A DNA stretch of 64,000 bases. It comes from Imbroritus primus. GTDB lineage: Bacteria > Pseudomonadota > Gammaproteobacteria > Burkholderiales > Burkholderiaceae. Made by a program: the position numbers and the translations under genes. Shown here piece by piece: positions 37,246-47,153 of this stretch. The stretch covers positions 248,001 to 312,000 of the forward strand of contig AKCV02000015.1 in assembly GCA_000272025.2 (NCBI GenBank), given 5' to 3'. The first letter of the stretch is position 1. The number at the start of each line of letters is the position of its first letter. The notes under the pieces were generated by a model that saw nothing but the letters and a program-made list of their open reading frames with translations, did no database searches and was not told the DNA's origin.

Positions 37246-37868
37246 GAGGCGATGTTCCTACTGGACGCGGCCACCGGTTGCTCCAGTGCGCGCAGTTCGT
37301 CGAGGGTGTTGATGTTGCTGAAGGCGTTGGCATCGTCGAACAGGACGCGGGCGGTGCGGTGCCGATCGGTCCATGCTGCGATCTTGCGTTCGCCCTCGGC
37401 CAGGAATTGTGCGAGGCTGGGCAGGACGGTGACCTGCATCAGCATGAACACCGGGTGGCGCTGCGTGTGCCCGTCAGGCTCCTGCGTCAGGGCCATGGCG
37501 ATCTCCGCATCCTGCTCCAGGAGCGCTGCGCCGAGGCGTGCGACGAGATCGGTCGGCAGCAGCGGCGAATCGCACGGTGCGGTCACCATATACGGGGTCT
37601 CGCATTGCTGCAGGCCGGCCAGCATGCCGGCGAGCGGCCCCGGGAAGTCCTTCACGGCATCTGTTACCACAGGCACGCCGAATGACTCGTAGGCGGCCAG
37701 GTTGCGATTGGCGTTGACCAGCAGGTGCCCGGTCTGGGGTGCCAGGCGCAGCAGGGTGTGCATCGCCAGCGGCGTGCCGCGAAACGGCTGCAGGCCCTTG
37801 TCCACGCCGCCCATGCGGCTGCCGCGTCCGCCGGCGAGAATCAGGCCGGTTACGTCTTGTCGATCCAT
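37242..37868 (-). CDS. mobA: Molybdenum cofactor guanylyltransferase MobA
   Basis: A 208-residue nucleotidyltransferase. The N-terminal GTP-binding signature LILAGGRGSRMGGVDKGL at about residues 9-26 and the metal-binding APCDSPLLPTDLV near 97 are intact. It attaches GMP to Mo-molybdopterin to form the guanine dinucleotide cofactor of enzymes of the DMSO reductase family, such as nitrate reductases and formate dehydrogenases. It lies 49 bases downstream of moaA and overlaps moeA. Confidence 0.94.
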   Translation of the reverse strand: MDRQDVTGLILAGGRGSRMGGVDKGLQPFRGTPLAMHTLLRLAPQTGHLLVNANRNLAAYESFGVPVVTDAVKDFPGPLAGMLAGLQQCETPYMVTAPCDSPLLPTDLVARLGAALLEQDAEIAMALTQEPDGHTQRHPVFMLMQVTVLPSLAQFLAEGERKIAAWTDRHRTARVLFDDANAFSNINTLDELRALEQPVAASSRNIAS

Positions 37869-37917
37869 TGCGGTGTCTCAGCTCAACTCAGGTTGAATTG
37901 GCACGTCCATCCGCGGC

Positions 37918-39042
37918 TCAGCCGCCGATGTACGACATTTCGATCTTGCGCGCGGCGCGTGCCGCCTGCGTTTCCGGGTCGGCGCGCAGCTCGGAGTAGC
38001 GGTCGCTGCGCTGACGCCAGATGGCGGCGAGGGCATTGCTGATCTCGAGGTCGGAACGGCCGTCACGCAGCAGCGCGCGCAGATCGTAGCCCTGCGTGGC
38101 GAACAGGCAAAGATAGAGCTTGCCTTCGGTCGACAGGCGCGCACGCGTGCAGTCGTGGCAGAACGCCTGGGTGACGCTCGAGATCACGCCGATCTCGCCG
38201 CTGCCATCGCGATAGCGCCAGCGTTCGGCGGTCTCGCCGAGGTAGTTGGGCTGCAGGCTGTCGAGCGGGAAGGCGGCATCGATGCGCTGGATGACCTCGG
38301 CGGACGGTACTACGGAGGCCATGTTCCAGCCATTGCTGGCGCCGACGTCCATGAATTCGATGAAGCGCAGGATGATGCCCGTGCCCTTGAAGTGCCCGGC
38401 GAGCGGCACGATCTGGTCATCGTTGACACCTTTCTGCACCACCATGTTGACCTTGAGCGGGGCGAGGCCGACACGCTGGGCGGTCTCGATCCCGGCCAGG
38501 ACATCGTGCACCGAGAAATCCACATCGTTCATGCGCTTGAATACGGCGTCGTCGAGCGCATCGAGGCTGACGCTCACGCGTGTCAGGCCGGCATCCTTCA
38601 GGCTCTGCGCCTTGCGTGCCAGCAGTGAGGCATTGGTGGTCAGGGTCAGGTCGAGCGGCTGGCCGTCGCGAGTGGTGAGCTTCGCCAGCATCTCGACGAG
38701 ACGTTCGATGTTCTTGCGCAGCAGCGGCTCGCCACCGGTCAGGCGGATCTTCTCCACGCCGTGTTCGATCGCGATGCGCACGATGCGTTCGATTTCCTCG
38801 AAGCTGAGGAGCTCGCTGTGCGGCAGGAACTGATAGTCCTTGTCGAATACATCTTTCGGCATGCAGTAGACGCAGCGGAAGTTGCAGCGGTCCGTCACCG
38901 AGATACGCAGGTCGCGCAGCGGCCGGCCACGCGTATCCGCCAGCAGGCCGCTCGGCATTTCGAGCCGGGCAGGCACGGCCGGAACCGTGGTGCGGTAGCG
39001 ATGATCCCGGATGTCTACAACCGGGATGACGGTGTCAGTCAT
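37918..39042 (-). CDS. moaA: GTP 3',8-cyclase MoaA
   Basis: I place the start at 39042 (374 residues), preceded by GAGGCTG. The radical SAM motif is C53-x3-C57-x2-C60 (CNFRCVYC). GGEPLL follows near residue 100, as does the C-terminal second cluster motif ([11 protein letters not shown] with a later LCLF Cys). The required C-terminal Gly-Gly is present (SYIGG). It converts GTP to the cyclic precursor in the first step of molybdenum cofactor synthesis, with MoaC, which is not in this window. First gene of the moaA-mobA-moeA group. Confidence 0.95.
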   Translation of the reverse strand: MTDTVIPVVDIRDHRYRTTVPAVPARLEMPSGLLADTRGRPLRDLRISVTDRCNFRCVYCMPKDVFDKDYQFLPHSELLSFEEIERIVRIAIEHGVEKIRLTGGEPLLRKNIERLVEMLAKLTTRDGQPLDLTLTTNASLLARKAQSLKDAGLTRVSVSLDALDDAVFKRMNDVDFSVHDVLAGIETAQRVGLAPLKVNMVVQKGVNDDQIVPLAGHFKGTGIILRFIEFMDVGASNGWNMASVVPSAEVIQRIDAAFPLDSLQPNYLGETAERWRYRDGSGEIGVISSVTQAFCHDCTRARLSTEGKLYLCLFATQGYDLRALLRDGRSDLEISNALAAIWRQRSDRYSELRADPETQAARAARKIEMSYIGG

Positions 39043-39154
39043 ACAGCCTCGTAGAGCGCTTCGACAGCGAAGCCGCGCGCGGATTTGCGATAGATAGTTC
39101 GATTCTAGCGCAGGTGGCCATGGCACACGGCAACGCCCTCGGGCGCTGTACGTG

Positions 39155-39182
39155 AAAAAAGGACGGCAGAGCCGTCCTTTTT
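39155..39182 (-). terminator. Rho-independent terminator of rne
   Basis: AAAAAGGACGGC-AGA-GCCGTCCTTTTT, a 12-base-pair stem with A/T runs on both sides, 51 bases past the minus-strand rne stop. It could also work in the opposite direction. Confidence 0.85.
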
Positions 39183-39232
39183 CCATCGCGCACAGGTGCC
39201 GGTGGACACCTGCATGGTTCAGATCGCATGCA

Positions 39233-42200
39233 TCATGCGGCGCTTTCAGGCTGGGAAGTCGATGCCGGGCGGGTTTCGACCAGCACCATCGGGCCTTCCG
39301 GCAGGGCCGGCGCGGGCTTCCGCTCGCGCGGCTGGTGCGGTGCCGGGGCGACGCTGGCGATCTCGCGCTGGACTGCCTCATGCCGGGCTGCATCGGTGTG
39401 GATCCATTCCAGGCCGGCTGCCGCCAGGACGGGAGTCAGCGCGTCCATTGCCAGGCCGGCTTTCACCGGCTGGGCTGCTGCGGCCGGTGCTGTCCGGACA
39501 GGTTCAGCGGCAGGGACGGCTGCAGAGGCAACTGCGGGGGCAGCTACAGGGGCAACTACAGGCGCGGCGACAGGTTGAACCGGCGCCGGCGCTTCTACCA
39601 CCAGCGGTTCCGCGACTACCGGTGCCGGCGTTGCGGCAACCGTTGGCGCGGGGGCAGCCTGTACCACGGGCTCGGCCGGTGCGACAGGCGCTGCGGCTGC
39701 CGGCACGATGGCATCCTCGACCTTGGCTGCGACCGCTTCCATGGTGGCGGCTGGTGTGGGTCGGGCGGTTGCCGTTTCCGTCACCGCATCCGTGGCAGCC
39801 TGGGCCGCATCGTGCGAGATTACGGCCAGCACGCCGGTCGGTTCCGTGGGGGCGATGTCGCTGCTCGCGGCAACCGCGGCATCGGCGCTGGCACCCGTGT
39901 CTTCGCTTTCGACCGCGCTGGCATCCGTGGCTGCGCCTTCGCGCTCGCGGCGATAACGGTTGCGGCTGCGGCGGCTGCGGCGGCGGCGTTCTTCACCTTC
40001 GCCGGCTTCGGTGGTTTCAGCGGTACCGGCGAGATCCTGACCCAGTGCCTCGGCATTGGCGTCGCTGCCGGCTTCGGTGGCCCCCGGGGCAGCCGGGCGG
40101 GCGGGTGTGGTTACGCCAGCGGCGACGGCTGCAGCAGAGGTGGTCGCGGCGGATGCCACGGCCTCATTGGCCAGGGTTTCGGCCGAGGCAGTTGCATCGG
40201 CGCCAGTGGCTTCCCGTGCCTCGCGGCGTTCGCGCTGCCGTTCGCGGCGCTCCTGGTTGCGTTCGCGGCGTGCCTCGTTGCTGCGGCCTTCGACGGCGGC
40301 TGGTGCTTGCGTTGTGCCGGTTTCGCTGGCGTCGGCCGGCTGGCGTCCCTGGCGTTGCGCGTCGCGGTTGGCGTCGCGTTGTGCTTCACGACCATTTTCG
40401 CGAGGCGCGCGTTCTCCGCGTTCGCCACGTGCCTGGCGTTCGCCTCGTTCGGCGCGCTCGCCACGATCATTGCGTTCGCCGCGCTCGCCATTGCGGCCGC
40501 CATTCGAACGGCTGCGCTCCTGGCGATTGCCACCACGTTCGCCACGCTCACCGCGCTCGCGGCGGCCTTCCGGATTGCGGGCCGGTCGGGCGGGTGCGAC
40601 CGGGGCGGGTGCCGGGGGCGGGGTCAGGCCGAGCAGGTTCTTCAGCCATGCAATGAAACCACCGGCAGCTGCAGGCTGCGGTGCGGGGGCAGGTGCCGGA
40701 GCCGGTTGGGCGGCAGCAGCCGGCTTGGGGGCGCGTTCAGGGCGCGGCGTGGCGGCCGGGGCCGGCTGATCGGGAGTGATGCCCTTGACGGCCGCTTCCT
40801 GGCGCGGCTTGGCTTCTTCCTTGCGGGTGCTGCTGTAGCTCGTATCTGCCTCGAGTTCCTTGGCGGCGGCTTCCGCGAGCTTGTAGCTCGGGCGCGTCTC
40901 TTCGAGGCGCGGATCGTCGTGGCGCAAGCGTTCGAGCTTGTAGTGCGGCGTTTCGAGGTGCTTGTTGGGGATCAACAGGACCTGCACCTTGAAGCGGTTT
41001 TCGATCAGGTTGATGTCGCTGCGCTTTTCGTTGAGCAGGAAGGCGGCGACTTCCACCGGCACCTGGCAGTGGATGGCGGCGGTGTTTTCCTTCATCGCCT
41101 CTTCCTGGATGATGCGCAGTACCTGCAGGGCGGACGATTCGGAATCGCGGATATGGCCCGTGCCGTTACAGCGCGGGCAGGTGATGTGCGAGCCCTCGGA
41201 CAGCGACGGACGCAGGCGCTGGCGTGACAGTTCCATCAGGCCGAAGCGCGAGATCTTGCCCATCTGCACGCGGGCGCGGTCATGGCGCAGGGCGTCCTTG
41301 AGGCGATTCTCGACATCCTTCTGGGCCTTGCTCGACTCCATGTCGATGAAGTCGATGACGATCAGGCCGCCGAGGTCGCGCAGGCGCAGCTGGCGGGCGA
41401 TTTCGTCGGCGGCTTCGAGGTTGGTGCGCGTGGCGGTTTCCTCGATGTCTGCGCCCTTGGTGGCGCGCGCAGAGTTCACATCCACCGATACCAGCGCTTC
41501 GGTGTGGTCGATGACGATGGCGCCGCCCGACGGCAGGCCCACCATGCGCGAGTAGGCCGATTCGATCTGGTGTTCGATCTGGAAGCGCGAGAACAGTGGC
41601 ACATCGTCCACATATTTTTTCACGCGCGGCATGTTGTCCGGCATCACCACGCTCATGAAGGCGCGGGCCTGGTCGTAGATGTCATCGGTGTCGATGAGGA
41701 TTTCACCGATGTCGGGCTGGAAGTAGTCGCGGATGGCGCGGATCACCAGGCTCGATTCGAGGTAGATCAGCAGCGGGGCGCGGTTTTCGGTAGCGGCGCC
41801 GTCGATGGCCTTCCACAGTTGCATCAGGTAGTTCAGGTCCCACTGCAGCTCTTCGGCGCTGCGACCGATGCCTGCCGTGCGGGCGATGATGCTCATGCCA
41901 TCCGGCACGGTGAGCTGGCTCATCGTTTCGCGCAGTTCCTGGCGGTCTTCGCCTTCGATGCGGCGCGACACGCCGCCGCCGCGCGGGTTGTTGGGCATCA
42001 GCACCAGGTAGCGGCCAGCCAGCGAGATGAAGGTGGTCAGGGCTGCGCCCTTGTTGCCGCGCTCTTCCTTTTCTACCTGGACGATCAGTTCCTGGCCTTC
42101 GTGCAGCGCATCGTTGATGCGGGCGTTGCGGACGTCGGTGCCGTCCTTGAAGTACGCACGCGCCACTTCCTTGAACGGCAGGAAACCGTGGCGCTCTTCG

Positions 42201-42382
42201 CCGTAGTTGACGAAGCACGCTTCGAGCGAGGGCTCGATGCGCGTGATCACGCCTTTGTAGATGTTGCCTTTGCGTTGCTCGCGGCCGGCGGCCTCGATGT
42301 CGATGTCGATCAGCTTCTGGCCGTCGACGATGGCAACACGCAGTTCTTCCTGCTGTGTTGCATTGAATAGCATGCGTTTCAT
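39233..42382 (-). CDS. rne: Ribonuclease E
   Basis: Start at 42382 ([24 protein letters not shown]), with GAGG upstream; 1049 residues. The catalytic half contains an S1 domain (about 35-125), a 5'-sensor/RNase H-like part, the metal-binding VIDFIDMES segment and the Zn-link [12 protein letters not shown] near residue 400. From about 510 on the protein is low complexity: Arg/Glu/Gly-rich stretches (RGERGERG...) that usually bind RNA, then an Ala/Pro/Val-rich tail ending in a short conserved SAA segment. It processes rRNA and tRNA and degrades mRNA as degradosome scaffold. An 800-base leader and an inverted-repeat element lie upstream. Confidence 0.95.
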   Translation of the reverse strand: MKRMLFNATQQEELRVAIVDGQKLIDIDIEAAGREQRKGNIYKGVITRIEPSLEACFVNYGEERHGFLPFKEVARAYFKDGTDVRNARINDALHEGQELIVQVEKEERGNKGAALTTFISLAGRYLVLMPNNPRGGGVSRRIEGEDRQELRETMSQLTVPDGMSIIARTAGIGRSAEELQWDLNYLMQLWKAIDGAATENRAPLLIYLESSLVIRAIRDYFQPDIGEILIDTDDIYDQARAFMSVVMPDNMPRVKKYVDDVPLFSRFQIEHQIESAYSRMVGLPSGGAIVIDHTEALVSVDVNSARATKGADIEETATRTNLEAADEIARQLRLRDLGGLIVIDFIDMESSKAQKDVENRLKDALRHDRARVQMGKISRFGLMELSRQRLRPSLSEGSHITCPRCNGTGHIRDSESSALQVLRIIQEEAMKENTAAIHCQVPVEVAAFLLNEKRSDINLIENRFKVQVLLIPNKHLETPHYKLERLRHDDPRLEETRPSYKLAEAAAKELEADTSYSSTRKEEAKPRQEAAVKGITPDQPAPAATPRPERAPKPAAAAQPAPAPAPAPQPAAAGGFIAWLKNLLGLTPPPAPAPVAPARPARNPEGRRERGERGERGGNRQERSRSNGGRNGERGERNDRGERAERGERQARGERGERAPRENGREAQRDANRDAQRQGRQPADASETGTTQAPAAVEGRSNEARRERNQERRERQRERREAREATGADATASAETLANEAVASAATTSAAAVAAGVTTPARPAAPGATEAGSDANAEALGQDLAGTAETTEAGEGEERRRRSRRSRNRYRREREGAATDASAVESEDTGASADAAVAASSDIAPTEPTGVLAVISHDAAQAATDAVTETATARPTPAATMEAVAAKVEDAIVPAAAAPVAPAEPVVQAAPAPTVAATPAPVVAEPLVVEAPAPVQPVAAPVVAPVAAPAVASAAVPAAEPVRTAPAAAAQPVKAGLAMDALTPVLAAAGLEWIHTDAARHEAVQREIASVAPAPHQPRERKPAPALPEGPMVLVETRPASTSQPESAA

Positions 42383-43187
42383 CGCAAACCTCACTCCAGT
42401 GCCGTGTGTTGTCACGGCGGTCGGTTGGAGCACGCAGGGAATAGCAATGGGCGGGAGAATTGCCGGAATGGCGGCATCGCAAAGGCGAGACCGGCCGGGC
42501 ACGGGCGAGAAAAGCAGGGAGAACGCGTATCCGGTTCCCGGGCGGGCCGCTTCGGTCGGCCGGGTGGGCGCGACGGATGCATGGGCCTTGTCGGGCGCGC
42601 TAGCGGGGCGCAGCCGGGTGCAGGACGCCGTTCTGTAAAGAGCGGTTAGAGACGCTATCAAAATGATGCTGGCGTCGTGGCGCGGTCCGGCCGGGTTTTC
42701 CGTACGGACTGCTGCGCGTCGTGCCGGAAGCATTGCGCTTCACTTTGATAGCGTCTCTAAGCGGTCGCGGATTGAGTCATACGCTCAAACACCGCTTTCC
42801 CGACGTGGCCGAATACTTCTTCGATTTATTGCCGCCAGACGTCTGGATCGGGTGCTGCGTTCTGCTGCAAGCCGGCCGGCACCATACCGGGTGCACGGGA
42901 CTTTTCTTGCCGAAGCGGATGCCAAAACCGGGCATCCGCCATGAATTCTGTTTTGCCGAATCACTGGTTCCCACAGTGCGGGCATCTGCCGAAGCGGCCT
43001 CTGGGCCGGTCCCTGCCGGTGCGCGCGCTGCGCGTACTGCTGAACTGCGCTGTCCGGGCCGACGCCCTCGCCAGGCGAACAGGACAAGCCGGTGCAGACA
43101 GCCCCGCGTGTAAAATGAAACCATTCTTTTACCGCACGGGCTCGTTTTGCCGGCCAACTGCCGGAAAACGAAAAAATTATATTCAAA
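42383..43187. other. Divergent rne-rluC intergenic region (long leader)
   Basis: 805 bases between the divergent starts of rne and rluC. The region presumably holds both promoters and a long rne leader, as RNase E genes are commonly autoregulated through their 5' untranslated region. An inverted-repeat element occupies 42642-42764. A TAAAAT at 43112-43117 is a possible -10 for rluC. No convincing coding frame is seen. Confidence 0.55.
42642..42764. repeat. MITE-like inverted-repeat element, copy 1
   Basis: The ends are inverted repeats. TTAGAGACGCTATCAAA (42646-42662) is perfectly complementary to 42744-42760, and the similarity extends to about 24 bases with few mismatches. The interior of about 75 bases begins ATGCTGGCGTCG. 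It resembles the element at 51229-51431, which shares TCAAAATGA, CTGGCGTC and the right-end CGCTTCA-TTTGA. It lies about 260 bases upstream of rne. Confidence 0.6.
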
Positions 43188-44177
43188 ATGAATGAGTTAC
43201 GCCATCAAAATGAGAAAAATCGCACCGCCGGGGTTTCCGGAGGGCAGGTGGCGTTCGTCGAGATCGACGAGGGGGCCGAAGGCCAGCGGATCGATAATTT
43301 TCTACTACGCCTCGCGAAGGGGGTACCGAAAAGCCATGTTTACCGCATCCTGCGCTCCGGCGAGGTGCGGGTCAACAAAGGACGCATAGATGCAACCTAT
43401 CGCCTGCAGCTTGGTGATATTGTACGCGTGCCCCCCATGCGTATCGCGGAGTCGGCGGTCCAGCCCGCAGCCGTACCGGCGGCGGAGTTCGCTGTCCTGT
43501 TTGAGGACGATCACCTGCTGATCATCGACAAGCCGGCCGGTACGGCCGTGCACGGCGGTTCGGGGGTGTCGTTCGGGGTCATCGAGCAGTTGCGGCGCAG
43601 CCGGCCCACCGCCCGCTTCCTCGAGCTGGTGCACCGGCTGGACCGCGAAACCTCGGGCGTGCTGGTGCTGGCCAAGAAGCGCTCGGCCCTGGTGCATCTG
43701 CACGAACAGATCCGGGCTGGCCAGCTGGACAAGCGGTACTACGCGGCGGTGAAAGGTGACTGGACTCATACCCGGCAGCACCTGCGTTTTCCGCTGCACA
43801 AATACAGCACGCCGGAAGGCGAGCGCCGCGTGCGCGTGCAGGCCGATGGCCTGGCGTCCCATACGGTCATCAACCGGATGGGCGGCAATGGCGCGTTCTC
43901 ATGGCTGGAAGCCGAACTGAAGACAGGGCGGACCCATCAGATCCGCGTGCATCTGGCGCATGCCGGGTTTCCGATCCTGGGTGACGAGAAGTATGGAGAT
44001 TTCGCCCTCAACAAACAATTGGCGCGCGCTGGCGCAAAGCCGGGCCTGCGGCGTATGTTCCTGCATGCGCATCGGCTGGCGCTCGCGCATCCGGCCGACG
44101 GGCGGCGGATGGCGGTCGAGGCACCGCTGCCGCGCGAGTGCGCGGCTTTTCTTGAGCAATGTGGAATAGGGCAGTAA
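43188..44177 (+). CDS. rluC: 23S rRNA pseudouridine synthase RluC
   Basis: A 329-residue protein with an N-terminal S4 RNA-binding domain (about 30-90: QRIDNFLLRLAKGVPKSHVYRILRSGEVRVNKGR). The RluA-family catalytic domain follows; HRLDRETSGVLVLAKK contains the catalytic Asp, and KTGRTHQIRVHLAH is present. It isomerises uridines of 23S rRNA (positions equivalent to 955, 2504 and 2580 in E. coli). Divergent from rne, an arrangement common in Proteobacteria, and followed at 5 bases by a HAD phosphatase. Confidence 0.93.
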   Translation: MNELRHQNEKNRTAGVSGGQVAFVEIDEGAEGQRIDNFLLRLAKGVPKSHVYRILRSGEVRVNKGRIDATYRLQLGDIVRVPPMRIAESAVQPAAVPAAEFAVLFEDDHLLIIDKPAGTAVHGGSGVSFGVIEQLRRSRPTARFLELVHRLDRETSGVLVLAKKRSALVHLHEQIRAGQLDKRYYAAVKGDWTHTRQHLRFPLHKYSTPEGERRVRVQADGLASHTVINRMGGNGAFSWLEAELKTGRTHQIRVHLAHAGFPILGDEKYGDFALNKQLARAGAKPGLRRMFLHAHRLALAHPADGRRMAVEAPLPRECAAFLEQCGIGQ

Positions 44178-44182
44178 GCGAT

Positions 44183-44842
44183 ATGGCGCAGCAGCAATTC
44201 GATCTGATCGTGTTCGACTGGGACGGCACCCTGATGGACTCCACGCCGACCATCACGCGCTGCATCCAGCTGGCCTGCCAGGATCTCGGCCTGCCGGTAC
44301 CGGACGATGGTGCGGCAAGCCATGTGATTGGCCTGGGCCTGCAGGATGCCTTGAGCCTTGCCGCGCCCACGCTTGACCCTGCCGACTACCCCAAGCTGTC
44401 CGAGCGCTACCGCTTCCATTTCCTGACGCGCGATCCCGAGCTGGTGTTGTTCGACGGCGTGCGTGACATGCTCGAAGCGCTGCGCGCGCAACATTACCTC
44501 CTGGGCGTAGCGACCGGGAAGTCGCGCGCCGGCCTGCAGCGTGCGCTAGCGGCCACGGGCGTGGCCGACCTGTTCGATGCCACGCGCTGTGCCGACGAGA
44601 CGTTCTCCAAGCCCCATCCGGCCATGCTTGTGGAGTTGGCGGGTGAACTCGGGCAGAACGTCACGCGCACGGTCATGATCGGCGACACCACGCACGATCT
44701 GCAGATGGCTGCCAATGCCGGTTCCGGTGCGGTGGCGGTGAGCTATGGCGCGCATCCCCGGGCGTCGCTGCTCTCGCTGTCGCCGCTGCATTGCGCCAGC
44801 GATGTGCCTGATCTCAACGCCTGGCTGGCGCAACATGCCTGA
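44183..44842 (+). CDS. HAD-family hydrolase, Gph/phosphoglycolate phosphatase-like
   Basis: Start at ATG 44183 (219 residues). Motif I FDWDGTLMDS has the nucleophile Asp; motif II is VATGKSR, motif III Lys lies in FSKPHP, and motif IV is MIGDTTHDLQMA. The helical cap between residues 20 and 90 is the small phosphoglycolate phosphatase-like type. The substrate is probably a small phosphate ester; it cannot be named from sequence. Its end overlaps the Rieske gene by 8 bases. Confidence 0.85.
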   Translation: MAQQQFDLIVFDWDGTLMDSTPTITRCIQLACQDLGLPVPDDGAASHVIGLGLQDALSLAAPTLDPADYPKLSERYRFHFLTRDPELVLFDGVRDMLEALRAQHYLLGVATGKSRAGLQRALAATGVADLFDATRCADETFSKPHPAMLVELAGELGQNVTRTVMIGDTTHDLQMAANAGSGAVAVSYGAHPRASLLSLSPLHCASDVPDLNAWLAQHA

Positions 44843-45224
44843 ACCAGGCGCCCAGCTGATCTGCGCGTCCGAGGCGCTGGTGGACGGTGGTACCGGGGTG
44901 CGTTTCGCGCTGGTGCATCGTGGCCGCGAGATCGGGGCGTTCGCGGTGCGCCATGGTGGAACGGTGTATGCCTATCTCAATGAGTGCGCACACGTCCCGA
45001 TGGAAATGGACTGGCAGGAAGGCCAGTTTTTCGATGCTACGCAGACCTGGCTGGTGTGCGCGACCCACGGGGCCCTCTACGAGCCGCACAGCGGTCGATG
45101 CGTGGGCGGGCCTTGCCGGGGTGCGAAATTGGTCGCGCTGGCAGTACAGGAAGAGCTGGGTAAGGTATGCTGGATCCCCGGTGGCGATTTCCAGCCACTC
45201 CCGTCTTCCCTGACCCTATCCTGA
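44835..45224 (+). CDS. Rieske [2Fe-2S] domain protein
   Basis: A 129-residue soluble protein. The cluster ligands are C-x-H (CAHVP) near residue 51 and C-x2-H (CATHGALYEP) near 75, with GRCVGGPCRGAKL completing the fold. There is no other domain, so it resembles small ferredoxin-like Rieske proteins rather than oxygenase or cytochrome bc1 subunits. It overlaps the HAD gene and precedes sppA by 13 bases, so the three are probably cotranscribed. The electron partner is unknown. Confidence 0.85.
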   Translation: MPEPGAQLICASEALVDGGTGVRFALVHRGREIGAFAVRHGGTVYAYLNECAHVPMEMDWQEGQFFDATQTWLVCATHGALYEPHSGRCVGGPCRGAKLVALAVQEELGKVCWIPGGDFQPLPSSLTLS

Positions 45225-45237
45225 GAGACCGCAGCAC

Positions 45238-46332
45238 ATGAGCGAACCGCAACACCCGTCATCCGGCCAGTCTTCCGGCGGTGCTTCCGGGGACGATCCC
45301 AACGTCCTGGAGCCGGCGACCCATGCCGATTACCCGCTGGACGAGGATCTGAAGCGCGCCGACAAGCGGGCGCGCGAGCAGGTGCGCGGACAGGCGCCAG
45401 GATGGGAGCGTGGTGTGCTGGAAAAAGTCTTGCTGGCGACGCTCAGGGAGCAGCGCGCAGCGCGGCGCTGGCGCATTTTTTTCCGGCTGGCGACGCTGGG
45501 CGTGTTCCTGCTGGTGTTCTTCACACTGTTCGAATTCAAGACCACGACCAAGTCGGTCTCCGGCCGCCATACCGCCATGGTCACCATCGACGGGGAGATC
45601 GCGGCCGGTACGTCCGCCAGCGCCGAGGCCATCAATGCGTCGCTGCAGGCGGCGTTCGAGGACGCGGCGTCGGCCGGGGTCATCCTGAAGATCAACTCGC
45701 CCGGCGGCTCGCCCGTCCAGGCTGGCATCATCAACGATGAGATCCGCCGGCTGCGCGGCGTCTATCCGGACAAGAAGCTGTATGTGGTGGTCGAGGAAGT
45801 CTGCGCGTCCGGCGGCTATTACATTGCCGCGGCGGCCGACATGATCTACGTGGACAAGGCCAGCATTATCGGCTCCATCGGCGTGCTGATGGACGGTTTC
45901 GGCTTTACCGGACTGATGGAAAAGATTGGCGTCGAGCGCCGTCTCTACACGGCCGGGGCGAACAAGGGGATGCTGGATCCGTTCTCGCCGCAATCGCCGG
46001 TGCAGCGCGCTTACGCGCAGCAGATGCTCGACGAGATCCACCAGCAGTTCATTACCGTGGTGCGCGAAGGGCGGGGGAAACGGCTTTCCGACGATCCGCA
46101 GCTGTTCTCGGGCCTGTTCTGGAGCGGTGCGCGCAGCGTCGAGCTGGGACTGGCAGACGGTATCGGGACCGCTGACTTCGTGGCGCGCGATGTGATCAAA
46201 GCGGAAAATATCGTCGACTATACGGTCAAGGACAATATCGCCGAGCGGGTCGCCAAGCGCTTTGGCGCGGCCATGGGCGCCGGCGCGGTGAAGGCGCTGC
46301 TGTGGAGCGGTTCGCTGCAGCCGTTGCGTTGA
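45238..46332 (+). CDS. sppA: S49-family signal peptide peptidase (SppA-like)
   Basis: A 364-residue protein. A charged cytosolic N-terminus precedes one membrane helix at about residues 83-101. The periplasmic protease domain has nucleophile S191 (CASGGYY) and general base K243 (GANKGML), and a GGSPVQ turn near 155. This is the short 36K-type SppA that digests cleaved signal peptides in the inner membrane. It begins right after the Rieske gene; convergent with the methyltransferase gene downstream. Confidence 0.9.
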   Translation: MSEPQHPSSGQSSGGASGDDPNVLEPATHADYPLDEDLKRADKRAREQVRGQAPGWERGVLEKVLLATLREQRAARRWRIFFRLATLGVFLLVFFTLFEFKTTTKSVSGRHTAMVTIDGEIAAGTSASAEAINASLQAAFEDAASAGVILKINSPGGSPVQAGIINDEIRRLRGVYPDKKLYVVVEEVCASGGYYIAAAADMIYVDKASIIGSIGVLMDGFGFTGLMEKIGVERRLYTAGANKGMLDPFSPQSPVQRAYAQQMLDEIHQQFITVVREGRGKRLSDDPQLFSGLFWSGARSVELGLADGIGTADFVARDVIKAENIVDYTVKDNIAERVAKRFGAAMGAGAVKALLWSGSLQPLR

Positions 46333-46419
46333 GGCCGGCGCCCGGCCGGGTGATGCCGGCGGGCGCCGCAGGCGCATTGAGGACGCTACCCGGCGTTCTT
46401 CCTTGCCACTTGGGGTGGA

Positions 46420-47151
46420 TCAGCGGGCCAGCAGGAGGAAAATCGCCGGCCGCTTGCGCAGGTCGAGACGCTGCTCCGACCATTGCGCCACCGGCAGCGT
46501 CACGACCTGCTCGCTGGGCAGCGTGAGATCGACCGCCACCGATAGCAATGTCTGCCCCGCACACTGGCTGCGGATGGTGTCGAGTAGTTGCGGGTTGCGG
46601 TAGGGCGTTTCGATGAAGATCATCGTCTGGCCCTGGGTGCGCGATTGCTGCTCGAGCTGCTTCAGCCGGGCGGCACGCGCGGCGGCGTCGATCGGCAGGT
46701 AACCGTGGAACGCAAAGCTCTGGCCGTTCAGGCCTGAAGCCATCAGGGCCAGCAGGATCGAACTCGGACCCACCAGCGGGCGGACTGGAATACCGCGCTG
46801 GTGCGCGAGTCGCACGAGGTTGGCGCCGGGGTCCGCCACCGCAGGGACGCCGGCTTCCGACAGCAACCCGCCATCCCGTCCGCCGGCCAGCGGATCCAGC
46901 AGGGCGGACAGCGCCTCCTGCGGTGTATTGACATTCAGCTCGCGGATCTCGATCTGCTGGATTGCATGGCGCAACGGCGTCGACTCCGACAGTTTCTTCA
47001 GGTAGGCACGCGCCGTCTTGGCGTTTTCCGCGATCAGATAGTCCAGGGCGGCCGTCTGCCGCTGTACCTCGGCTGGAATAACTGCAGGCAGGGGGTCTGC
47101 GGCATCGCGCGCGCCCAGGGTGTTGGGCAGTAGATACAGTGTGCCGGCCAT
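46420..47151 (-). CDS. Tetrapyrrole methylase-family SAM-dependent methyltransferase (RsmI-like)
   Basis: A 243-residue protein of the tetrapyrrole methylase fold. LLSEAGVPAVADPGANLVRLAHQRGI and PLVGPSSILLALMASGL match the SAM-binding core of RsmI, the 2'-O-methyltransferase of 16S rRNA C1402; FAFHGYLP and IFIETPYRN also match. The start lacks the usual N-terminal GTLYxVxTPIGN of RsmI (here GTLYLLPNTLGA), so it is probably a paralogue with another substrate. It lies 2 bases downstream of maf on the same strand. Confidence 0.8.
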   Translation of the reverse strand: MAGTLYLLPNTLGARDAADPLPAVIPAEVQRQTAALDYLIAENAKTARAYLKKLSESTPLRHAIQQIEIRELNVNTPQEALSALLDPLAGGRDGGLLSEAGVPAVADPGANLVRLAHQRGIPVRPLVGPSSILLALMASGLNGQSFAFHGYLPIDAAARAARLKQLEQQSRTQGQTMIFIETPYRNPQLLDTIRSQCAGQTLLSVAVDLTLPSEQVVTLPVAQWSEQRLDLRKRPAIFLLLAR

Positions 47152-47153
47152 GC

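Noticed and set aside
39152-41227. Plus-strand open frames of 691 and 486 codons opposite rne
   Set aside because: They are Gly/Arg/Ala- or Pro/Arg-rich shadows of the low-complexity RNase E tail. No motif supports them.
46337-46367. GC-rich stem-loop between sppA and the methyltransferase gene as a terminator
   Set aside because: The stem is bulged and has no T-run on either side.
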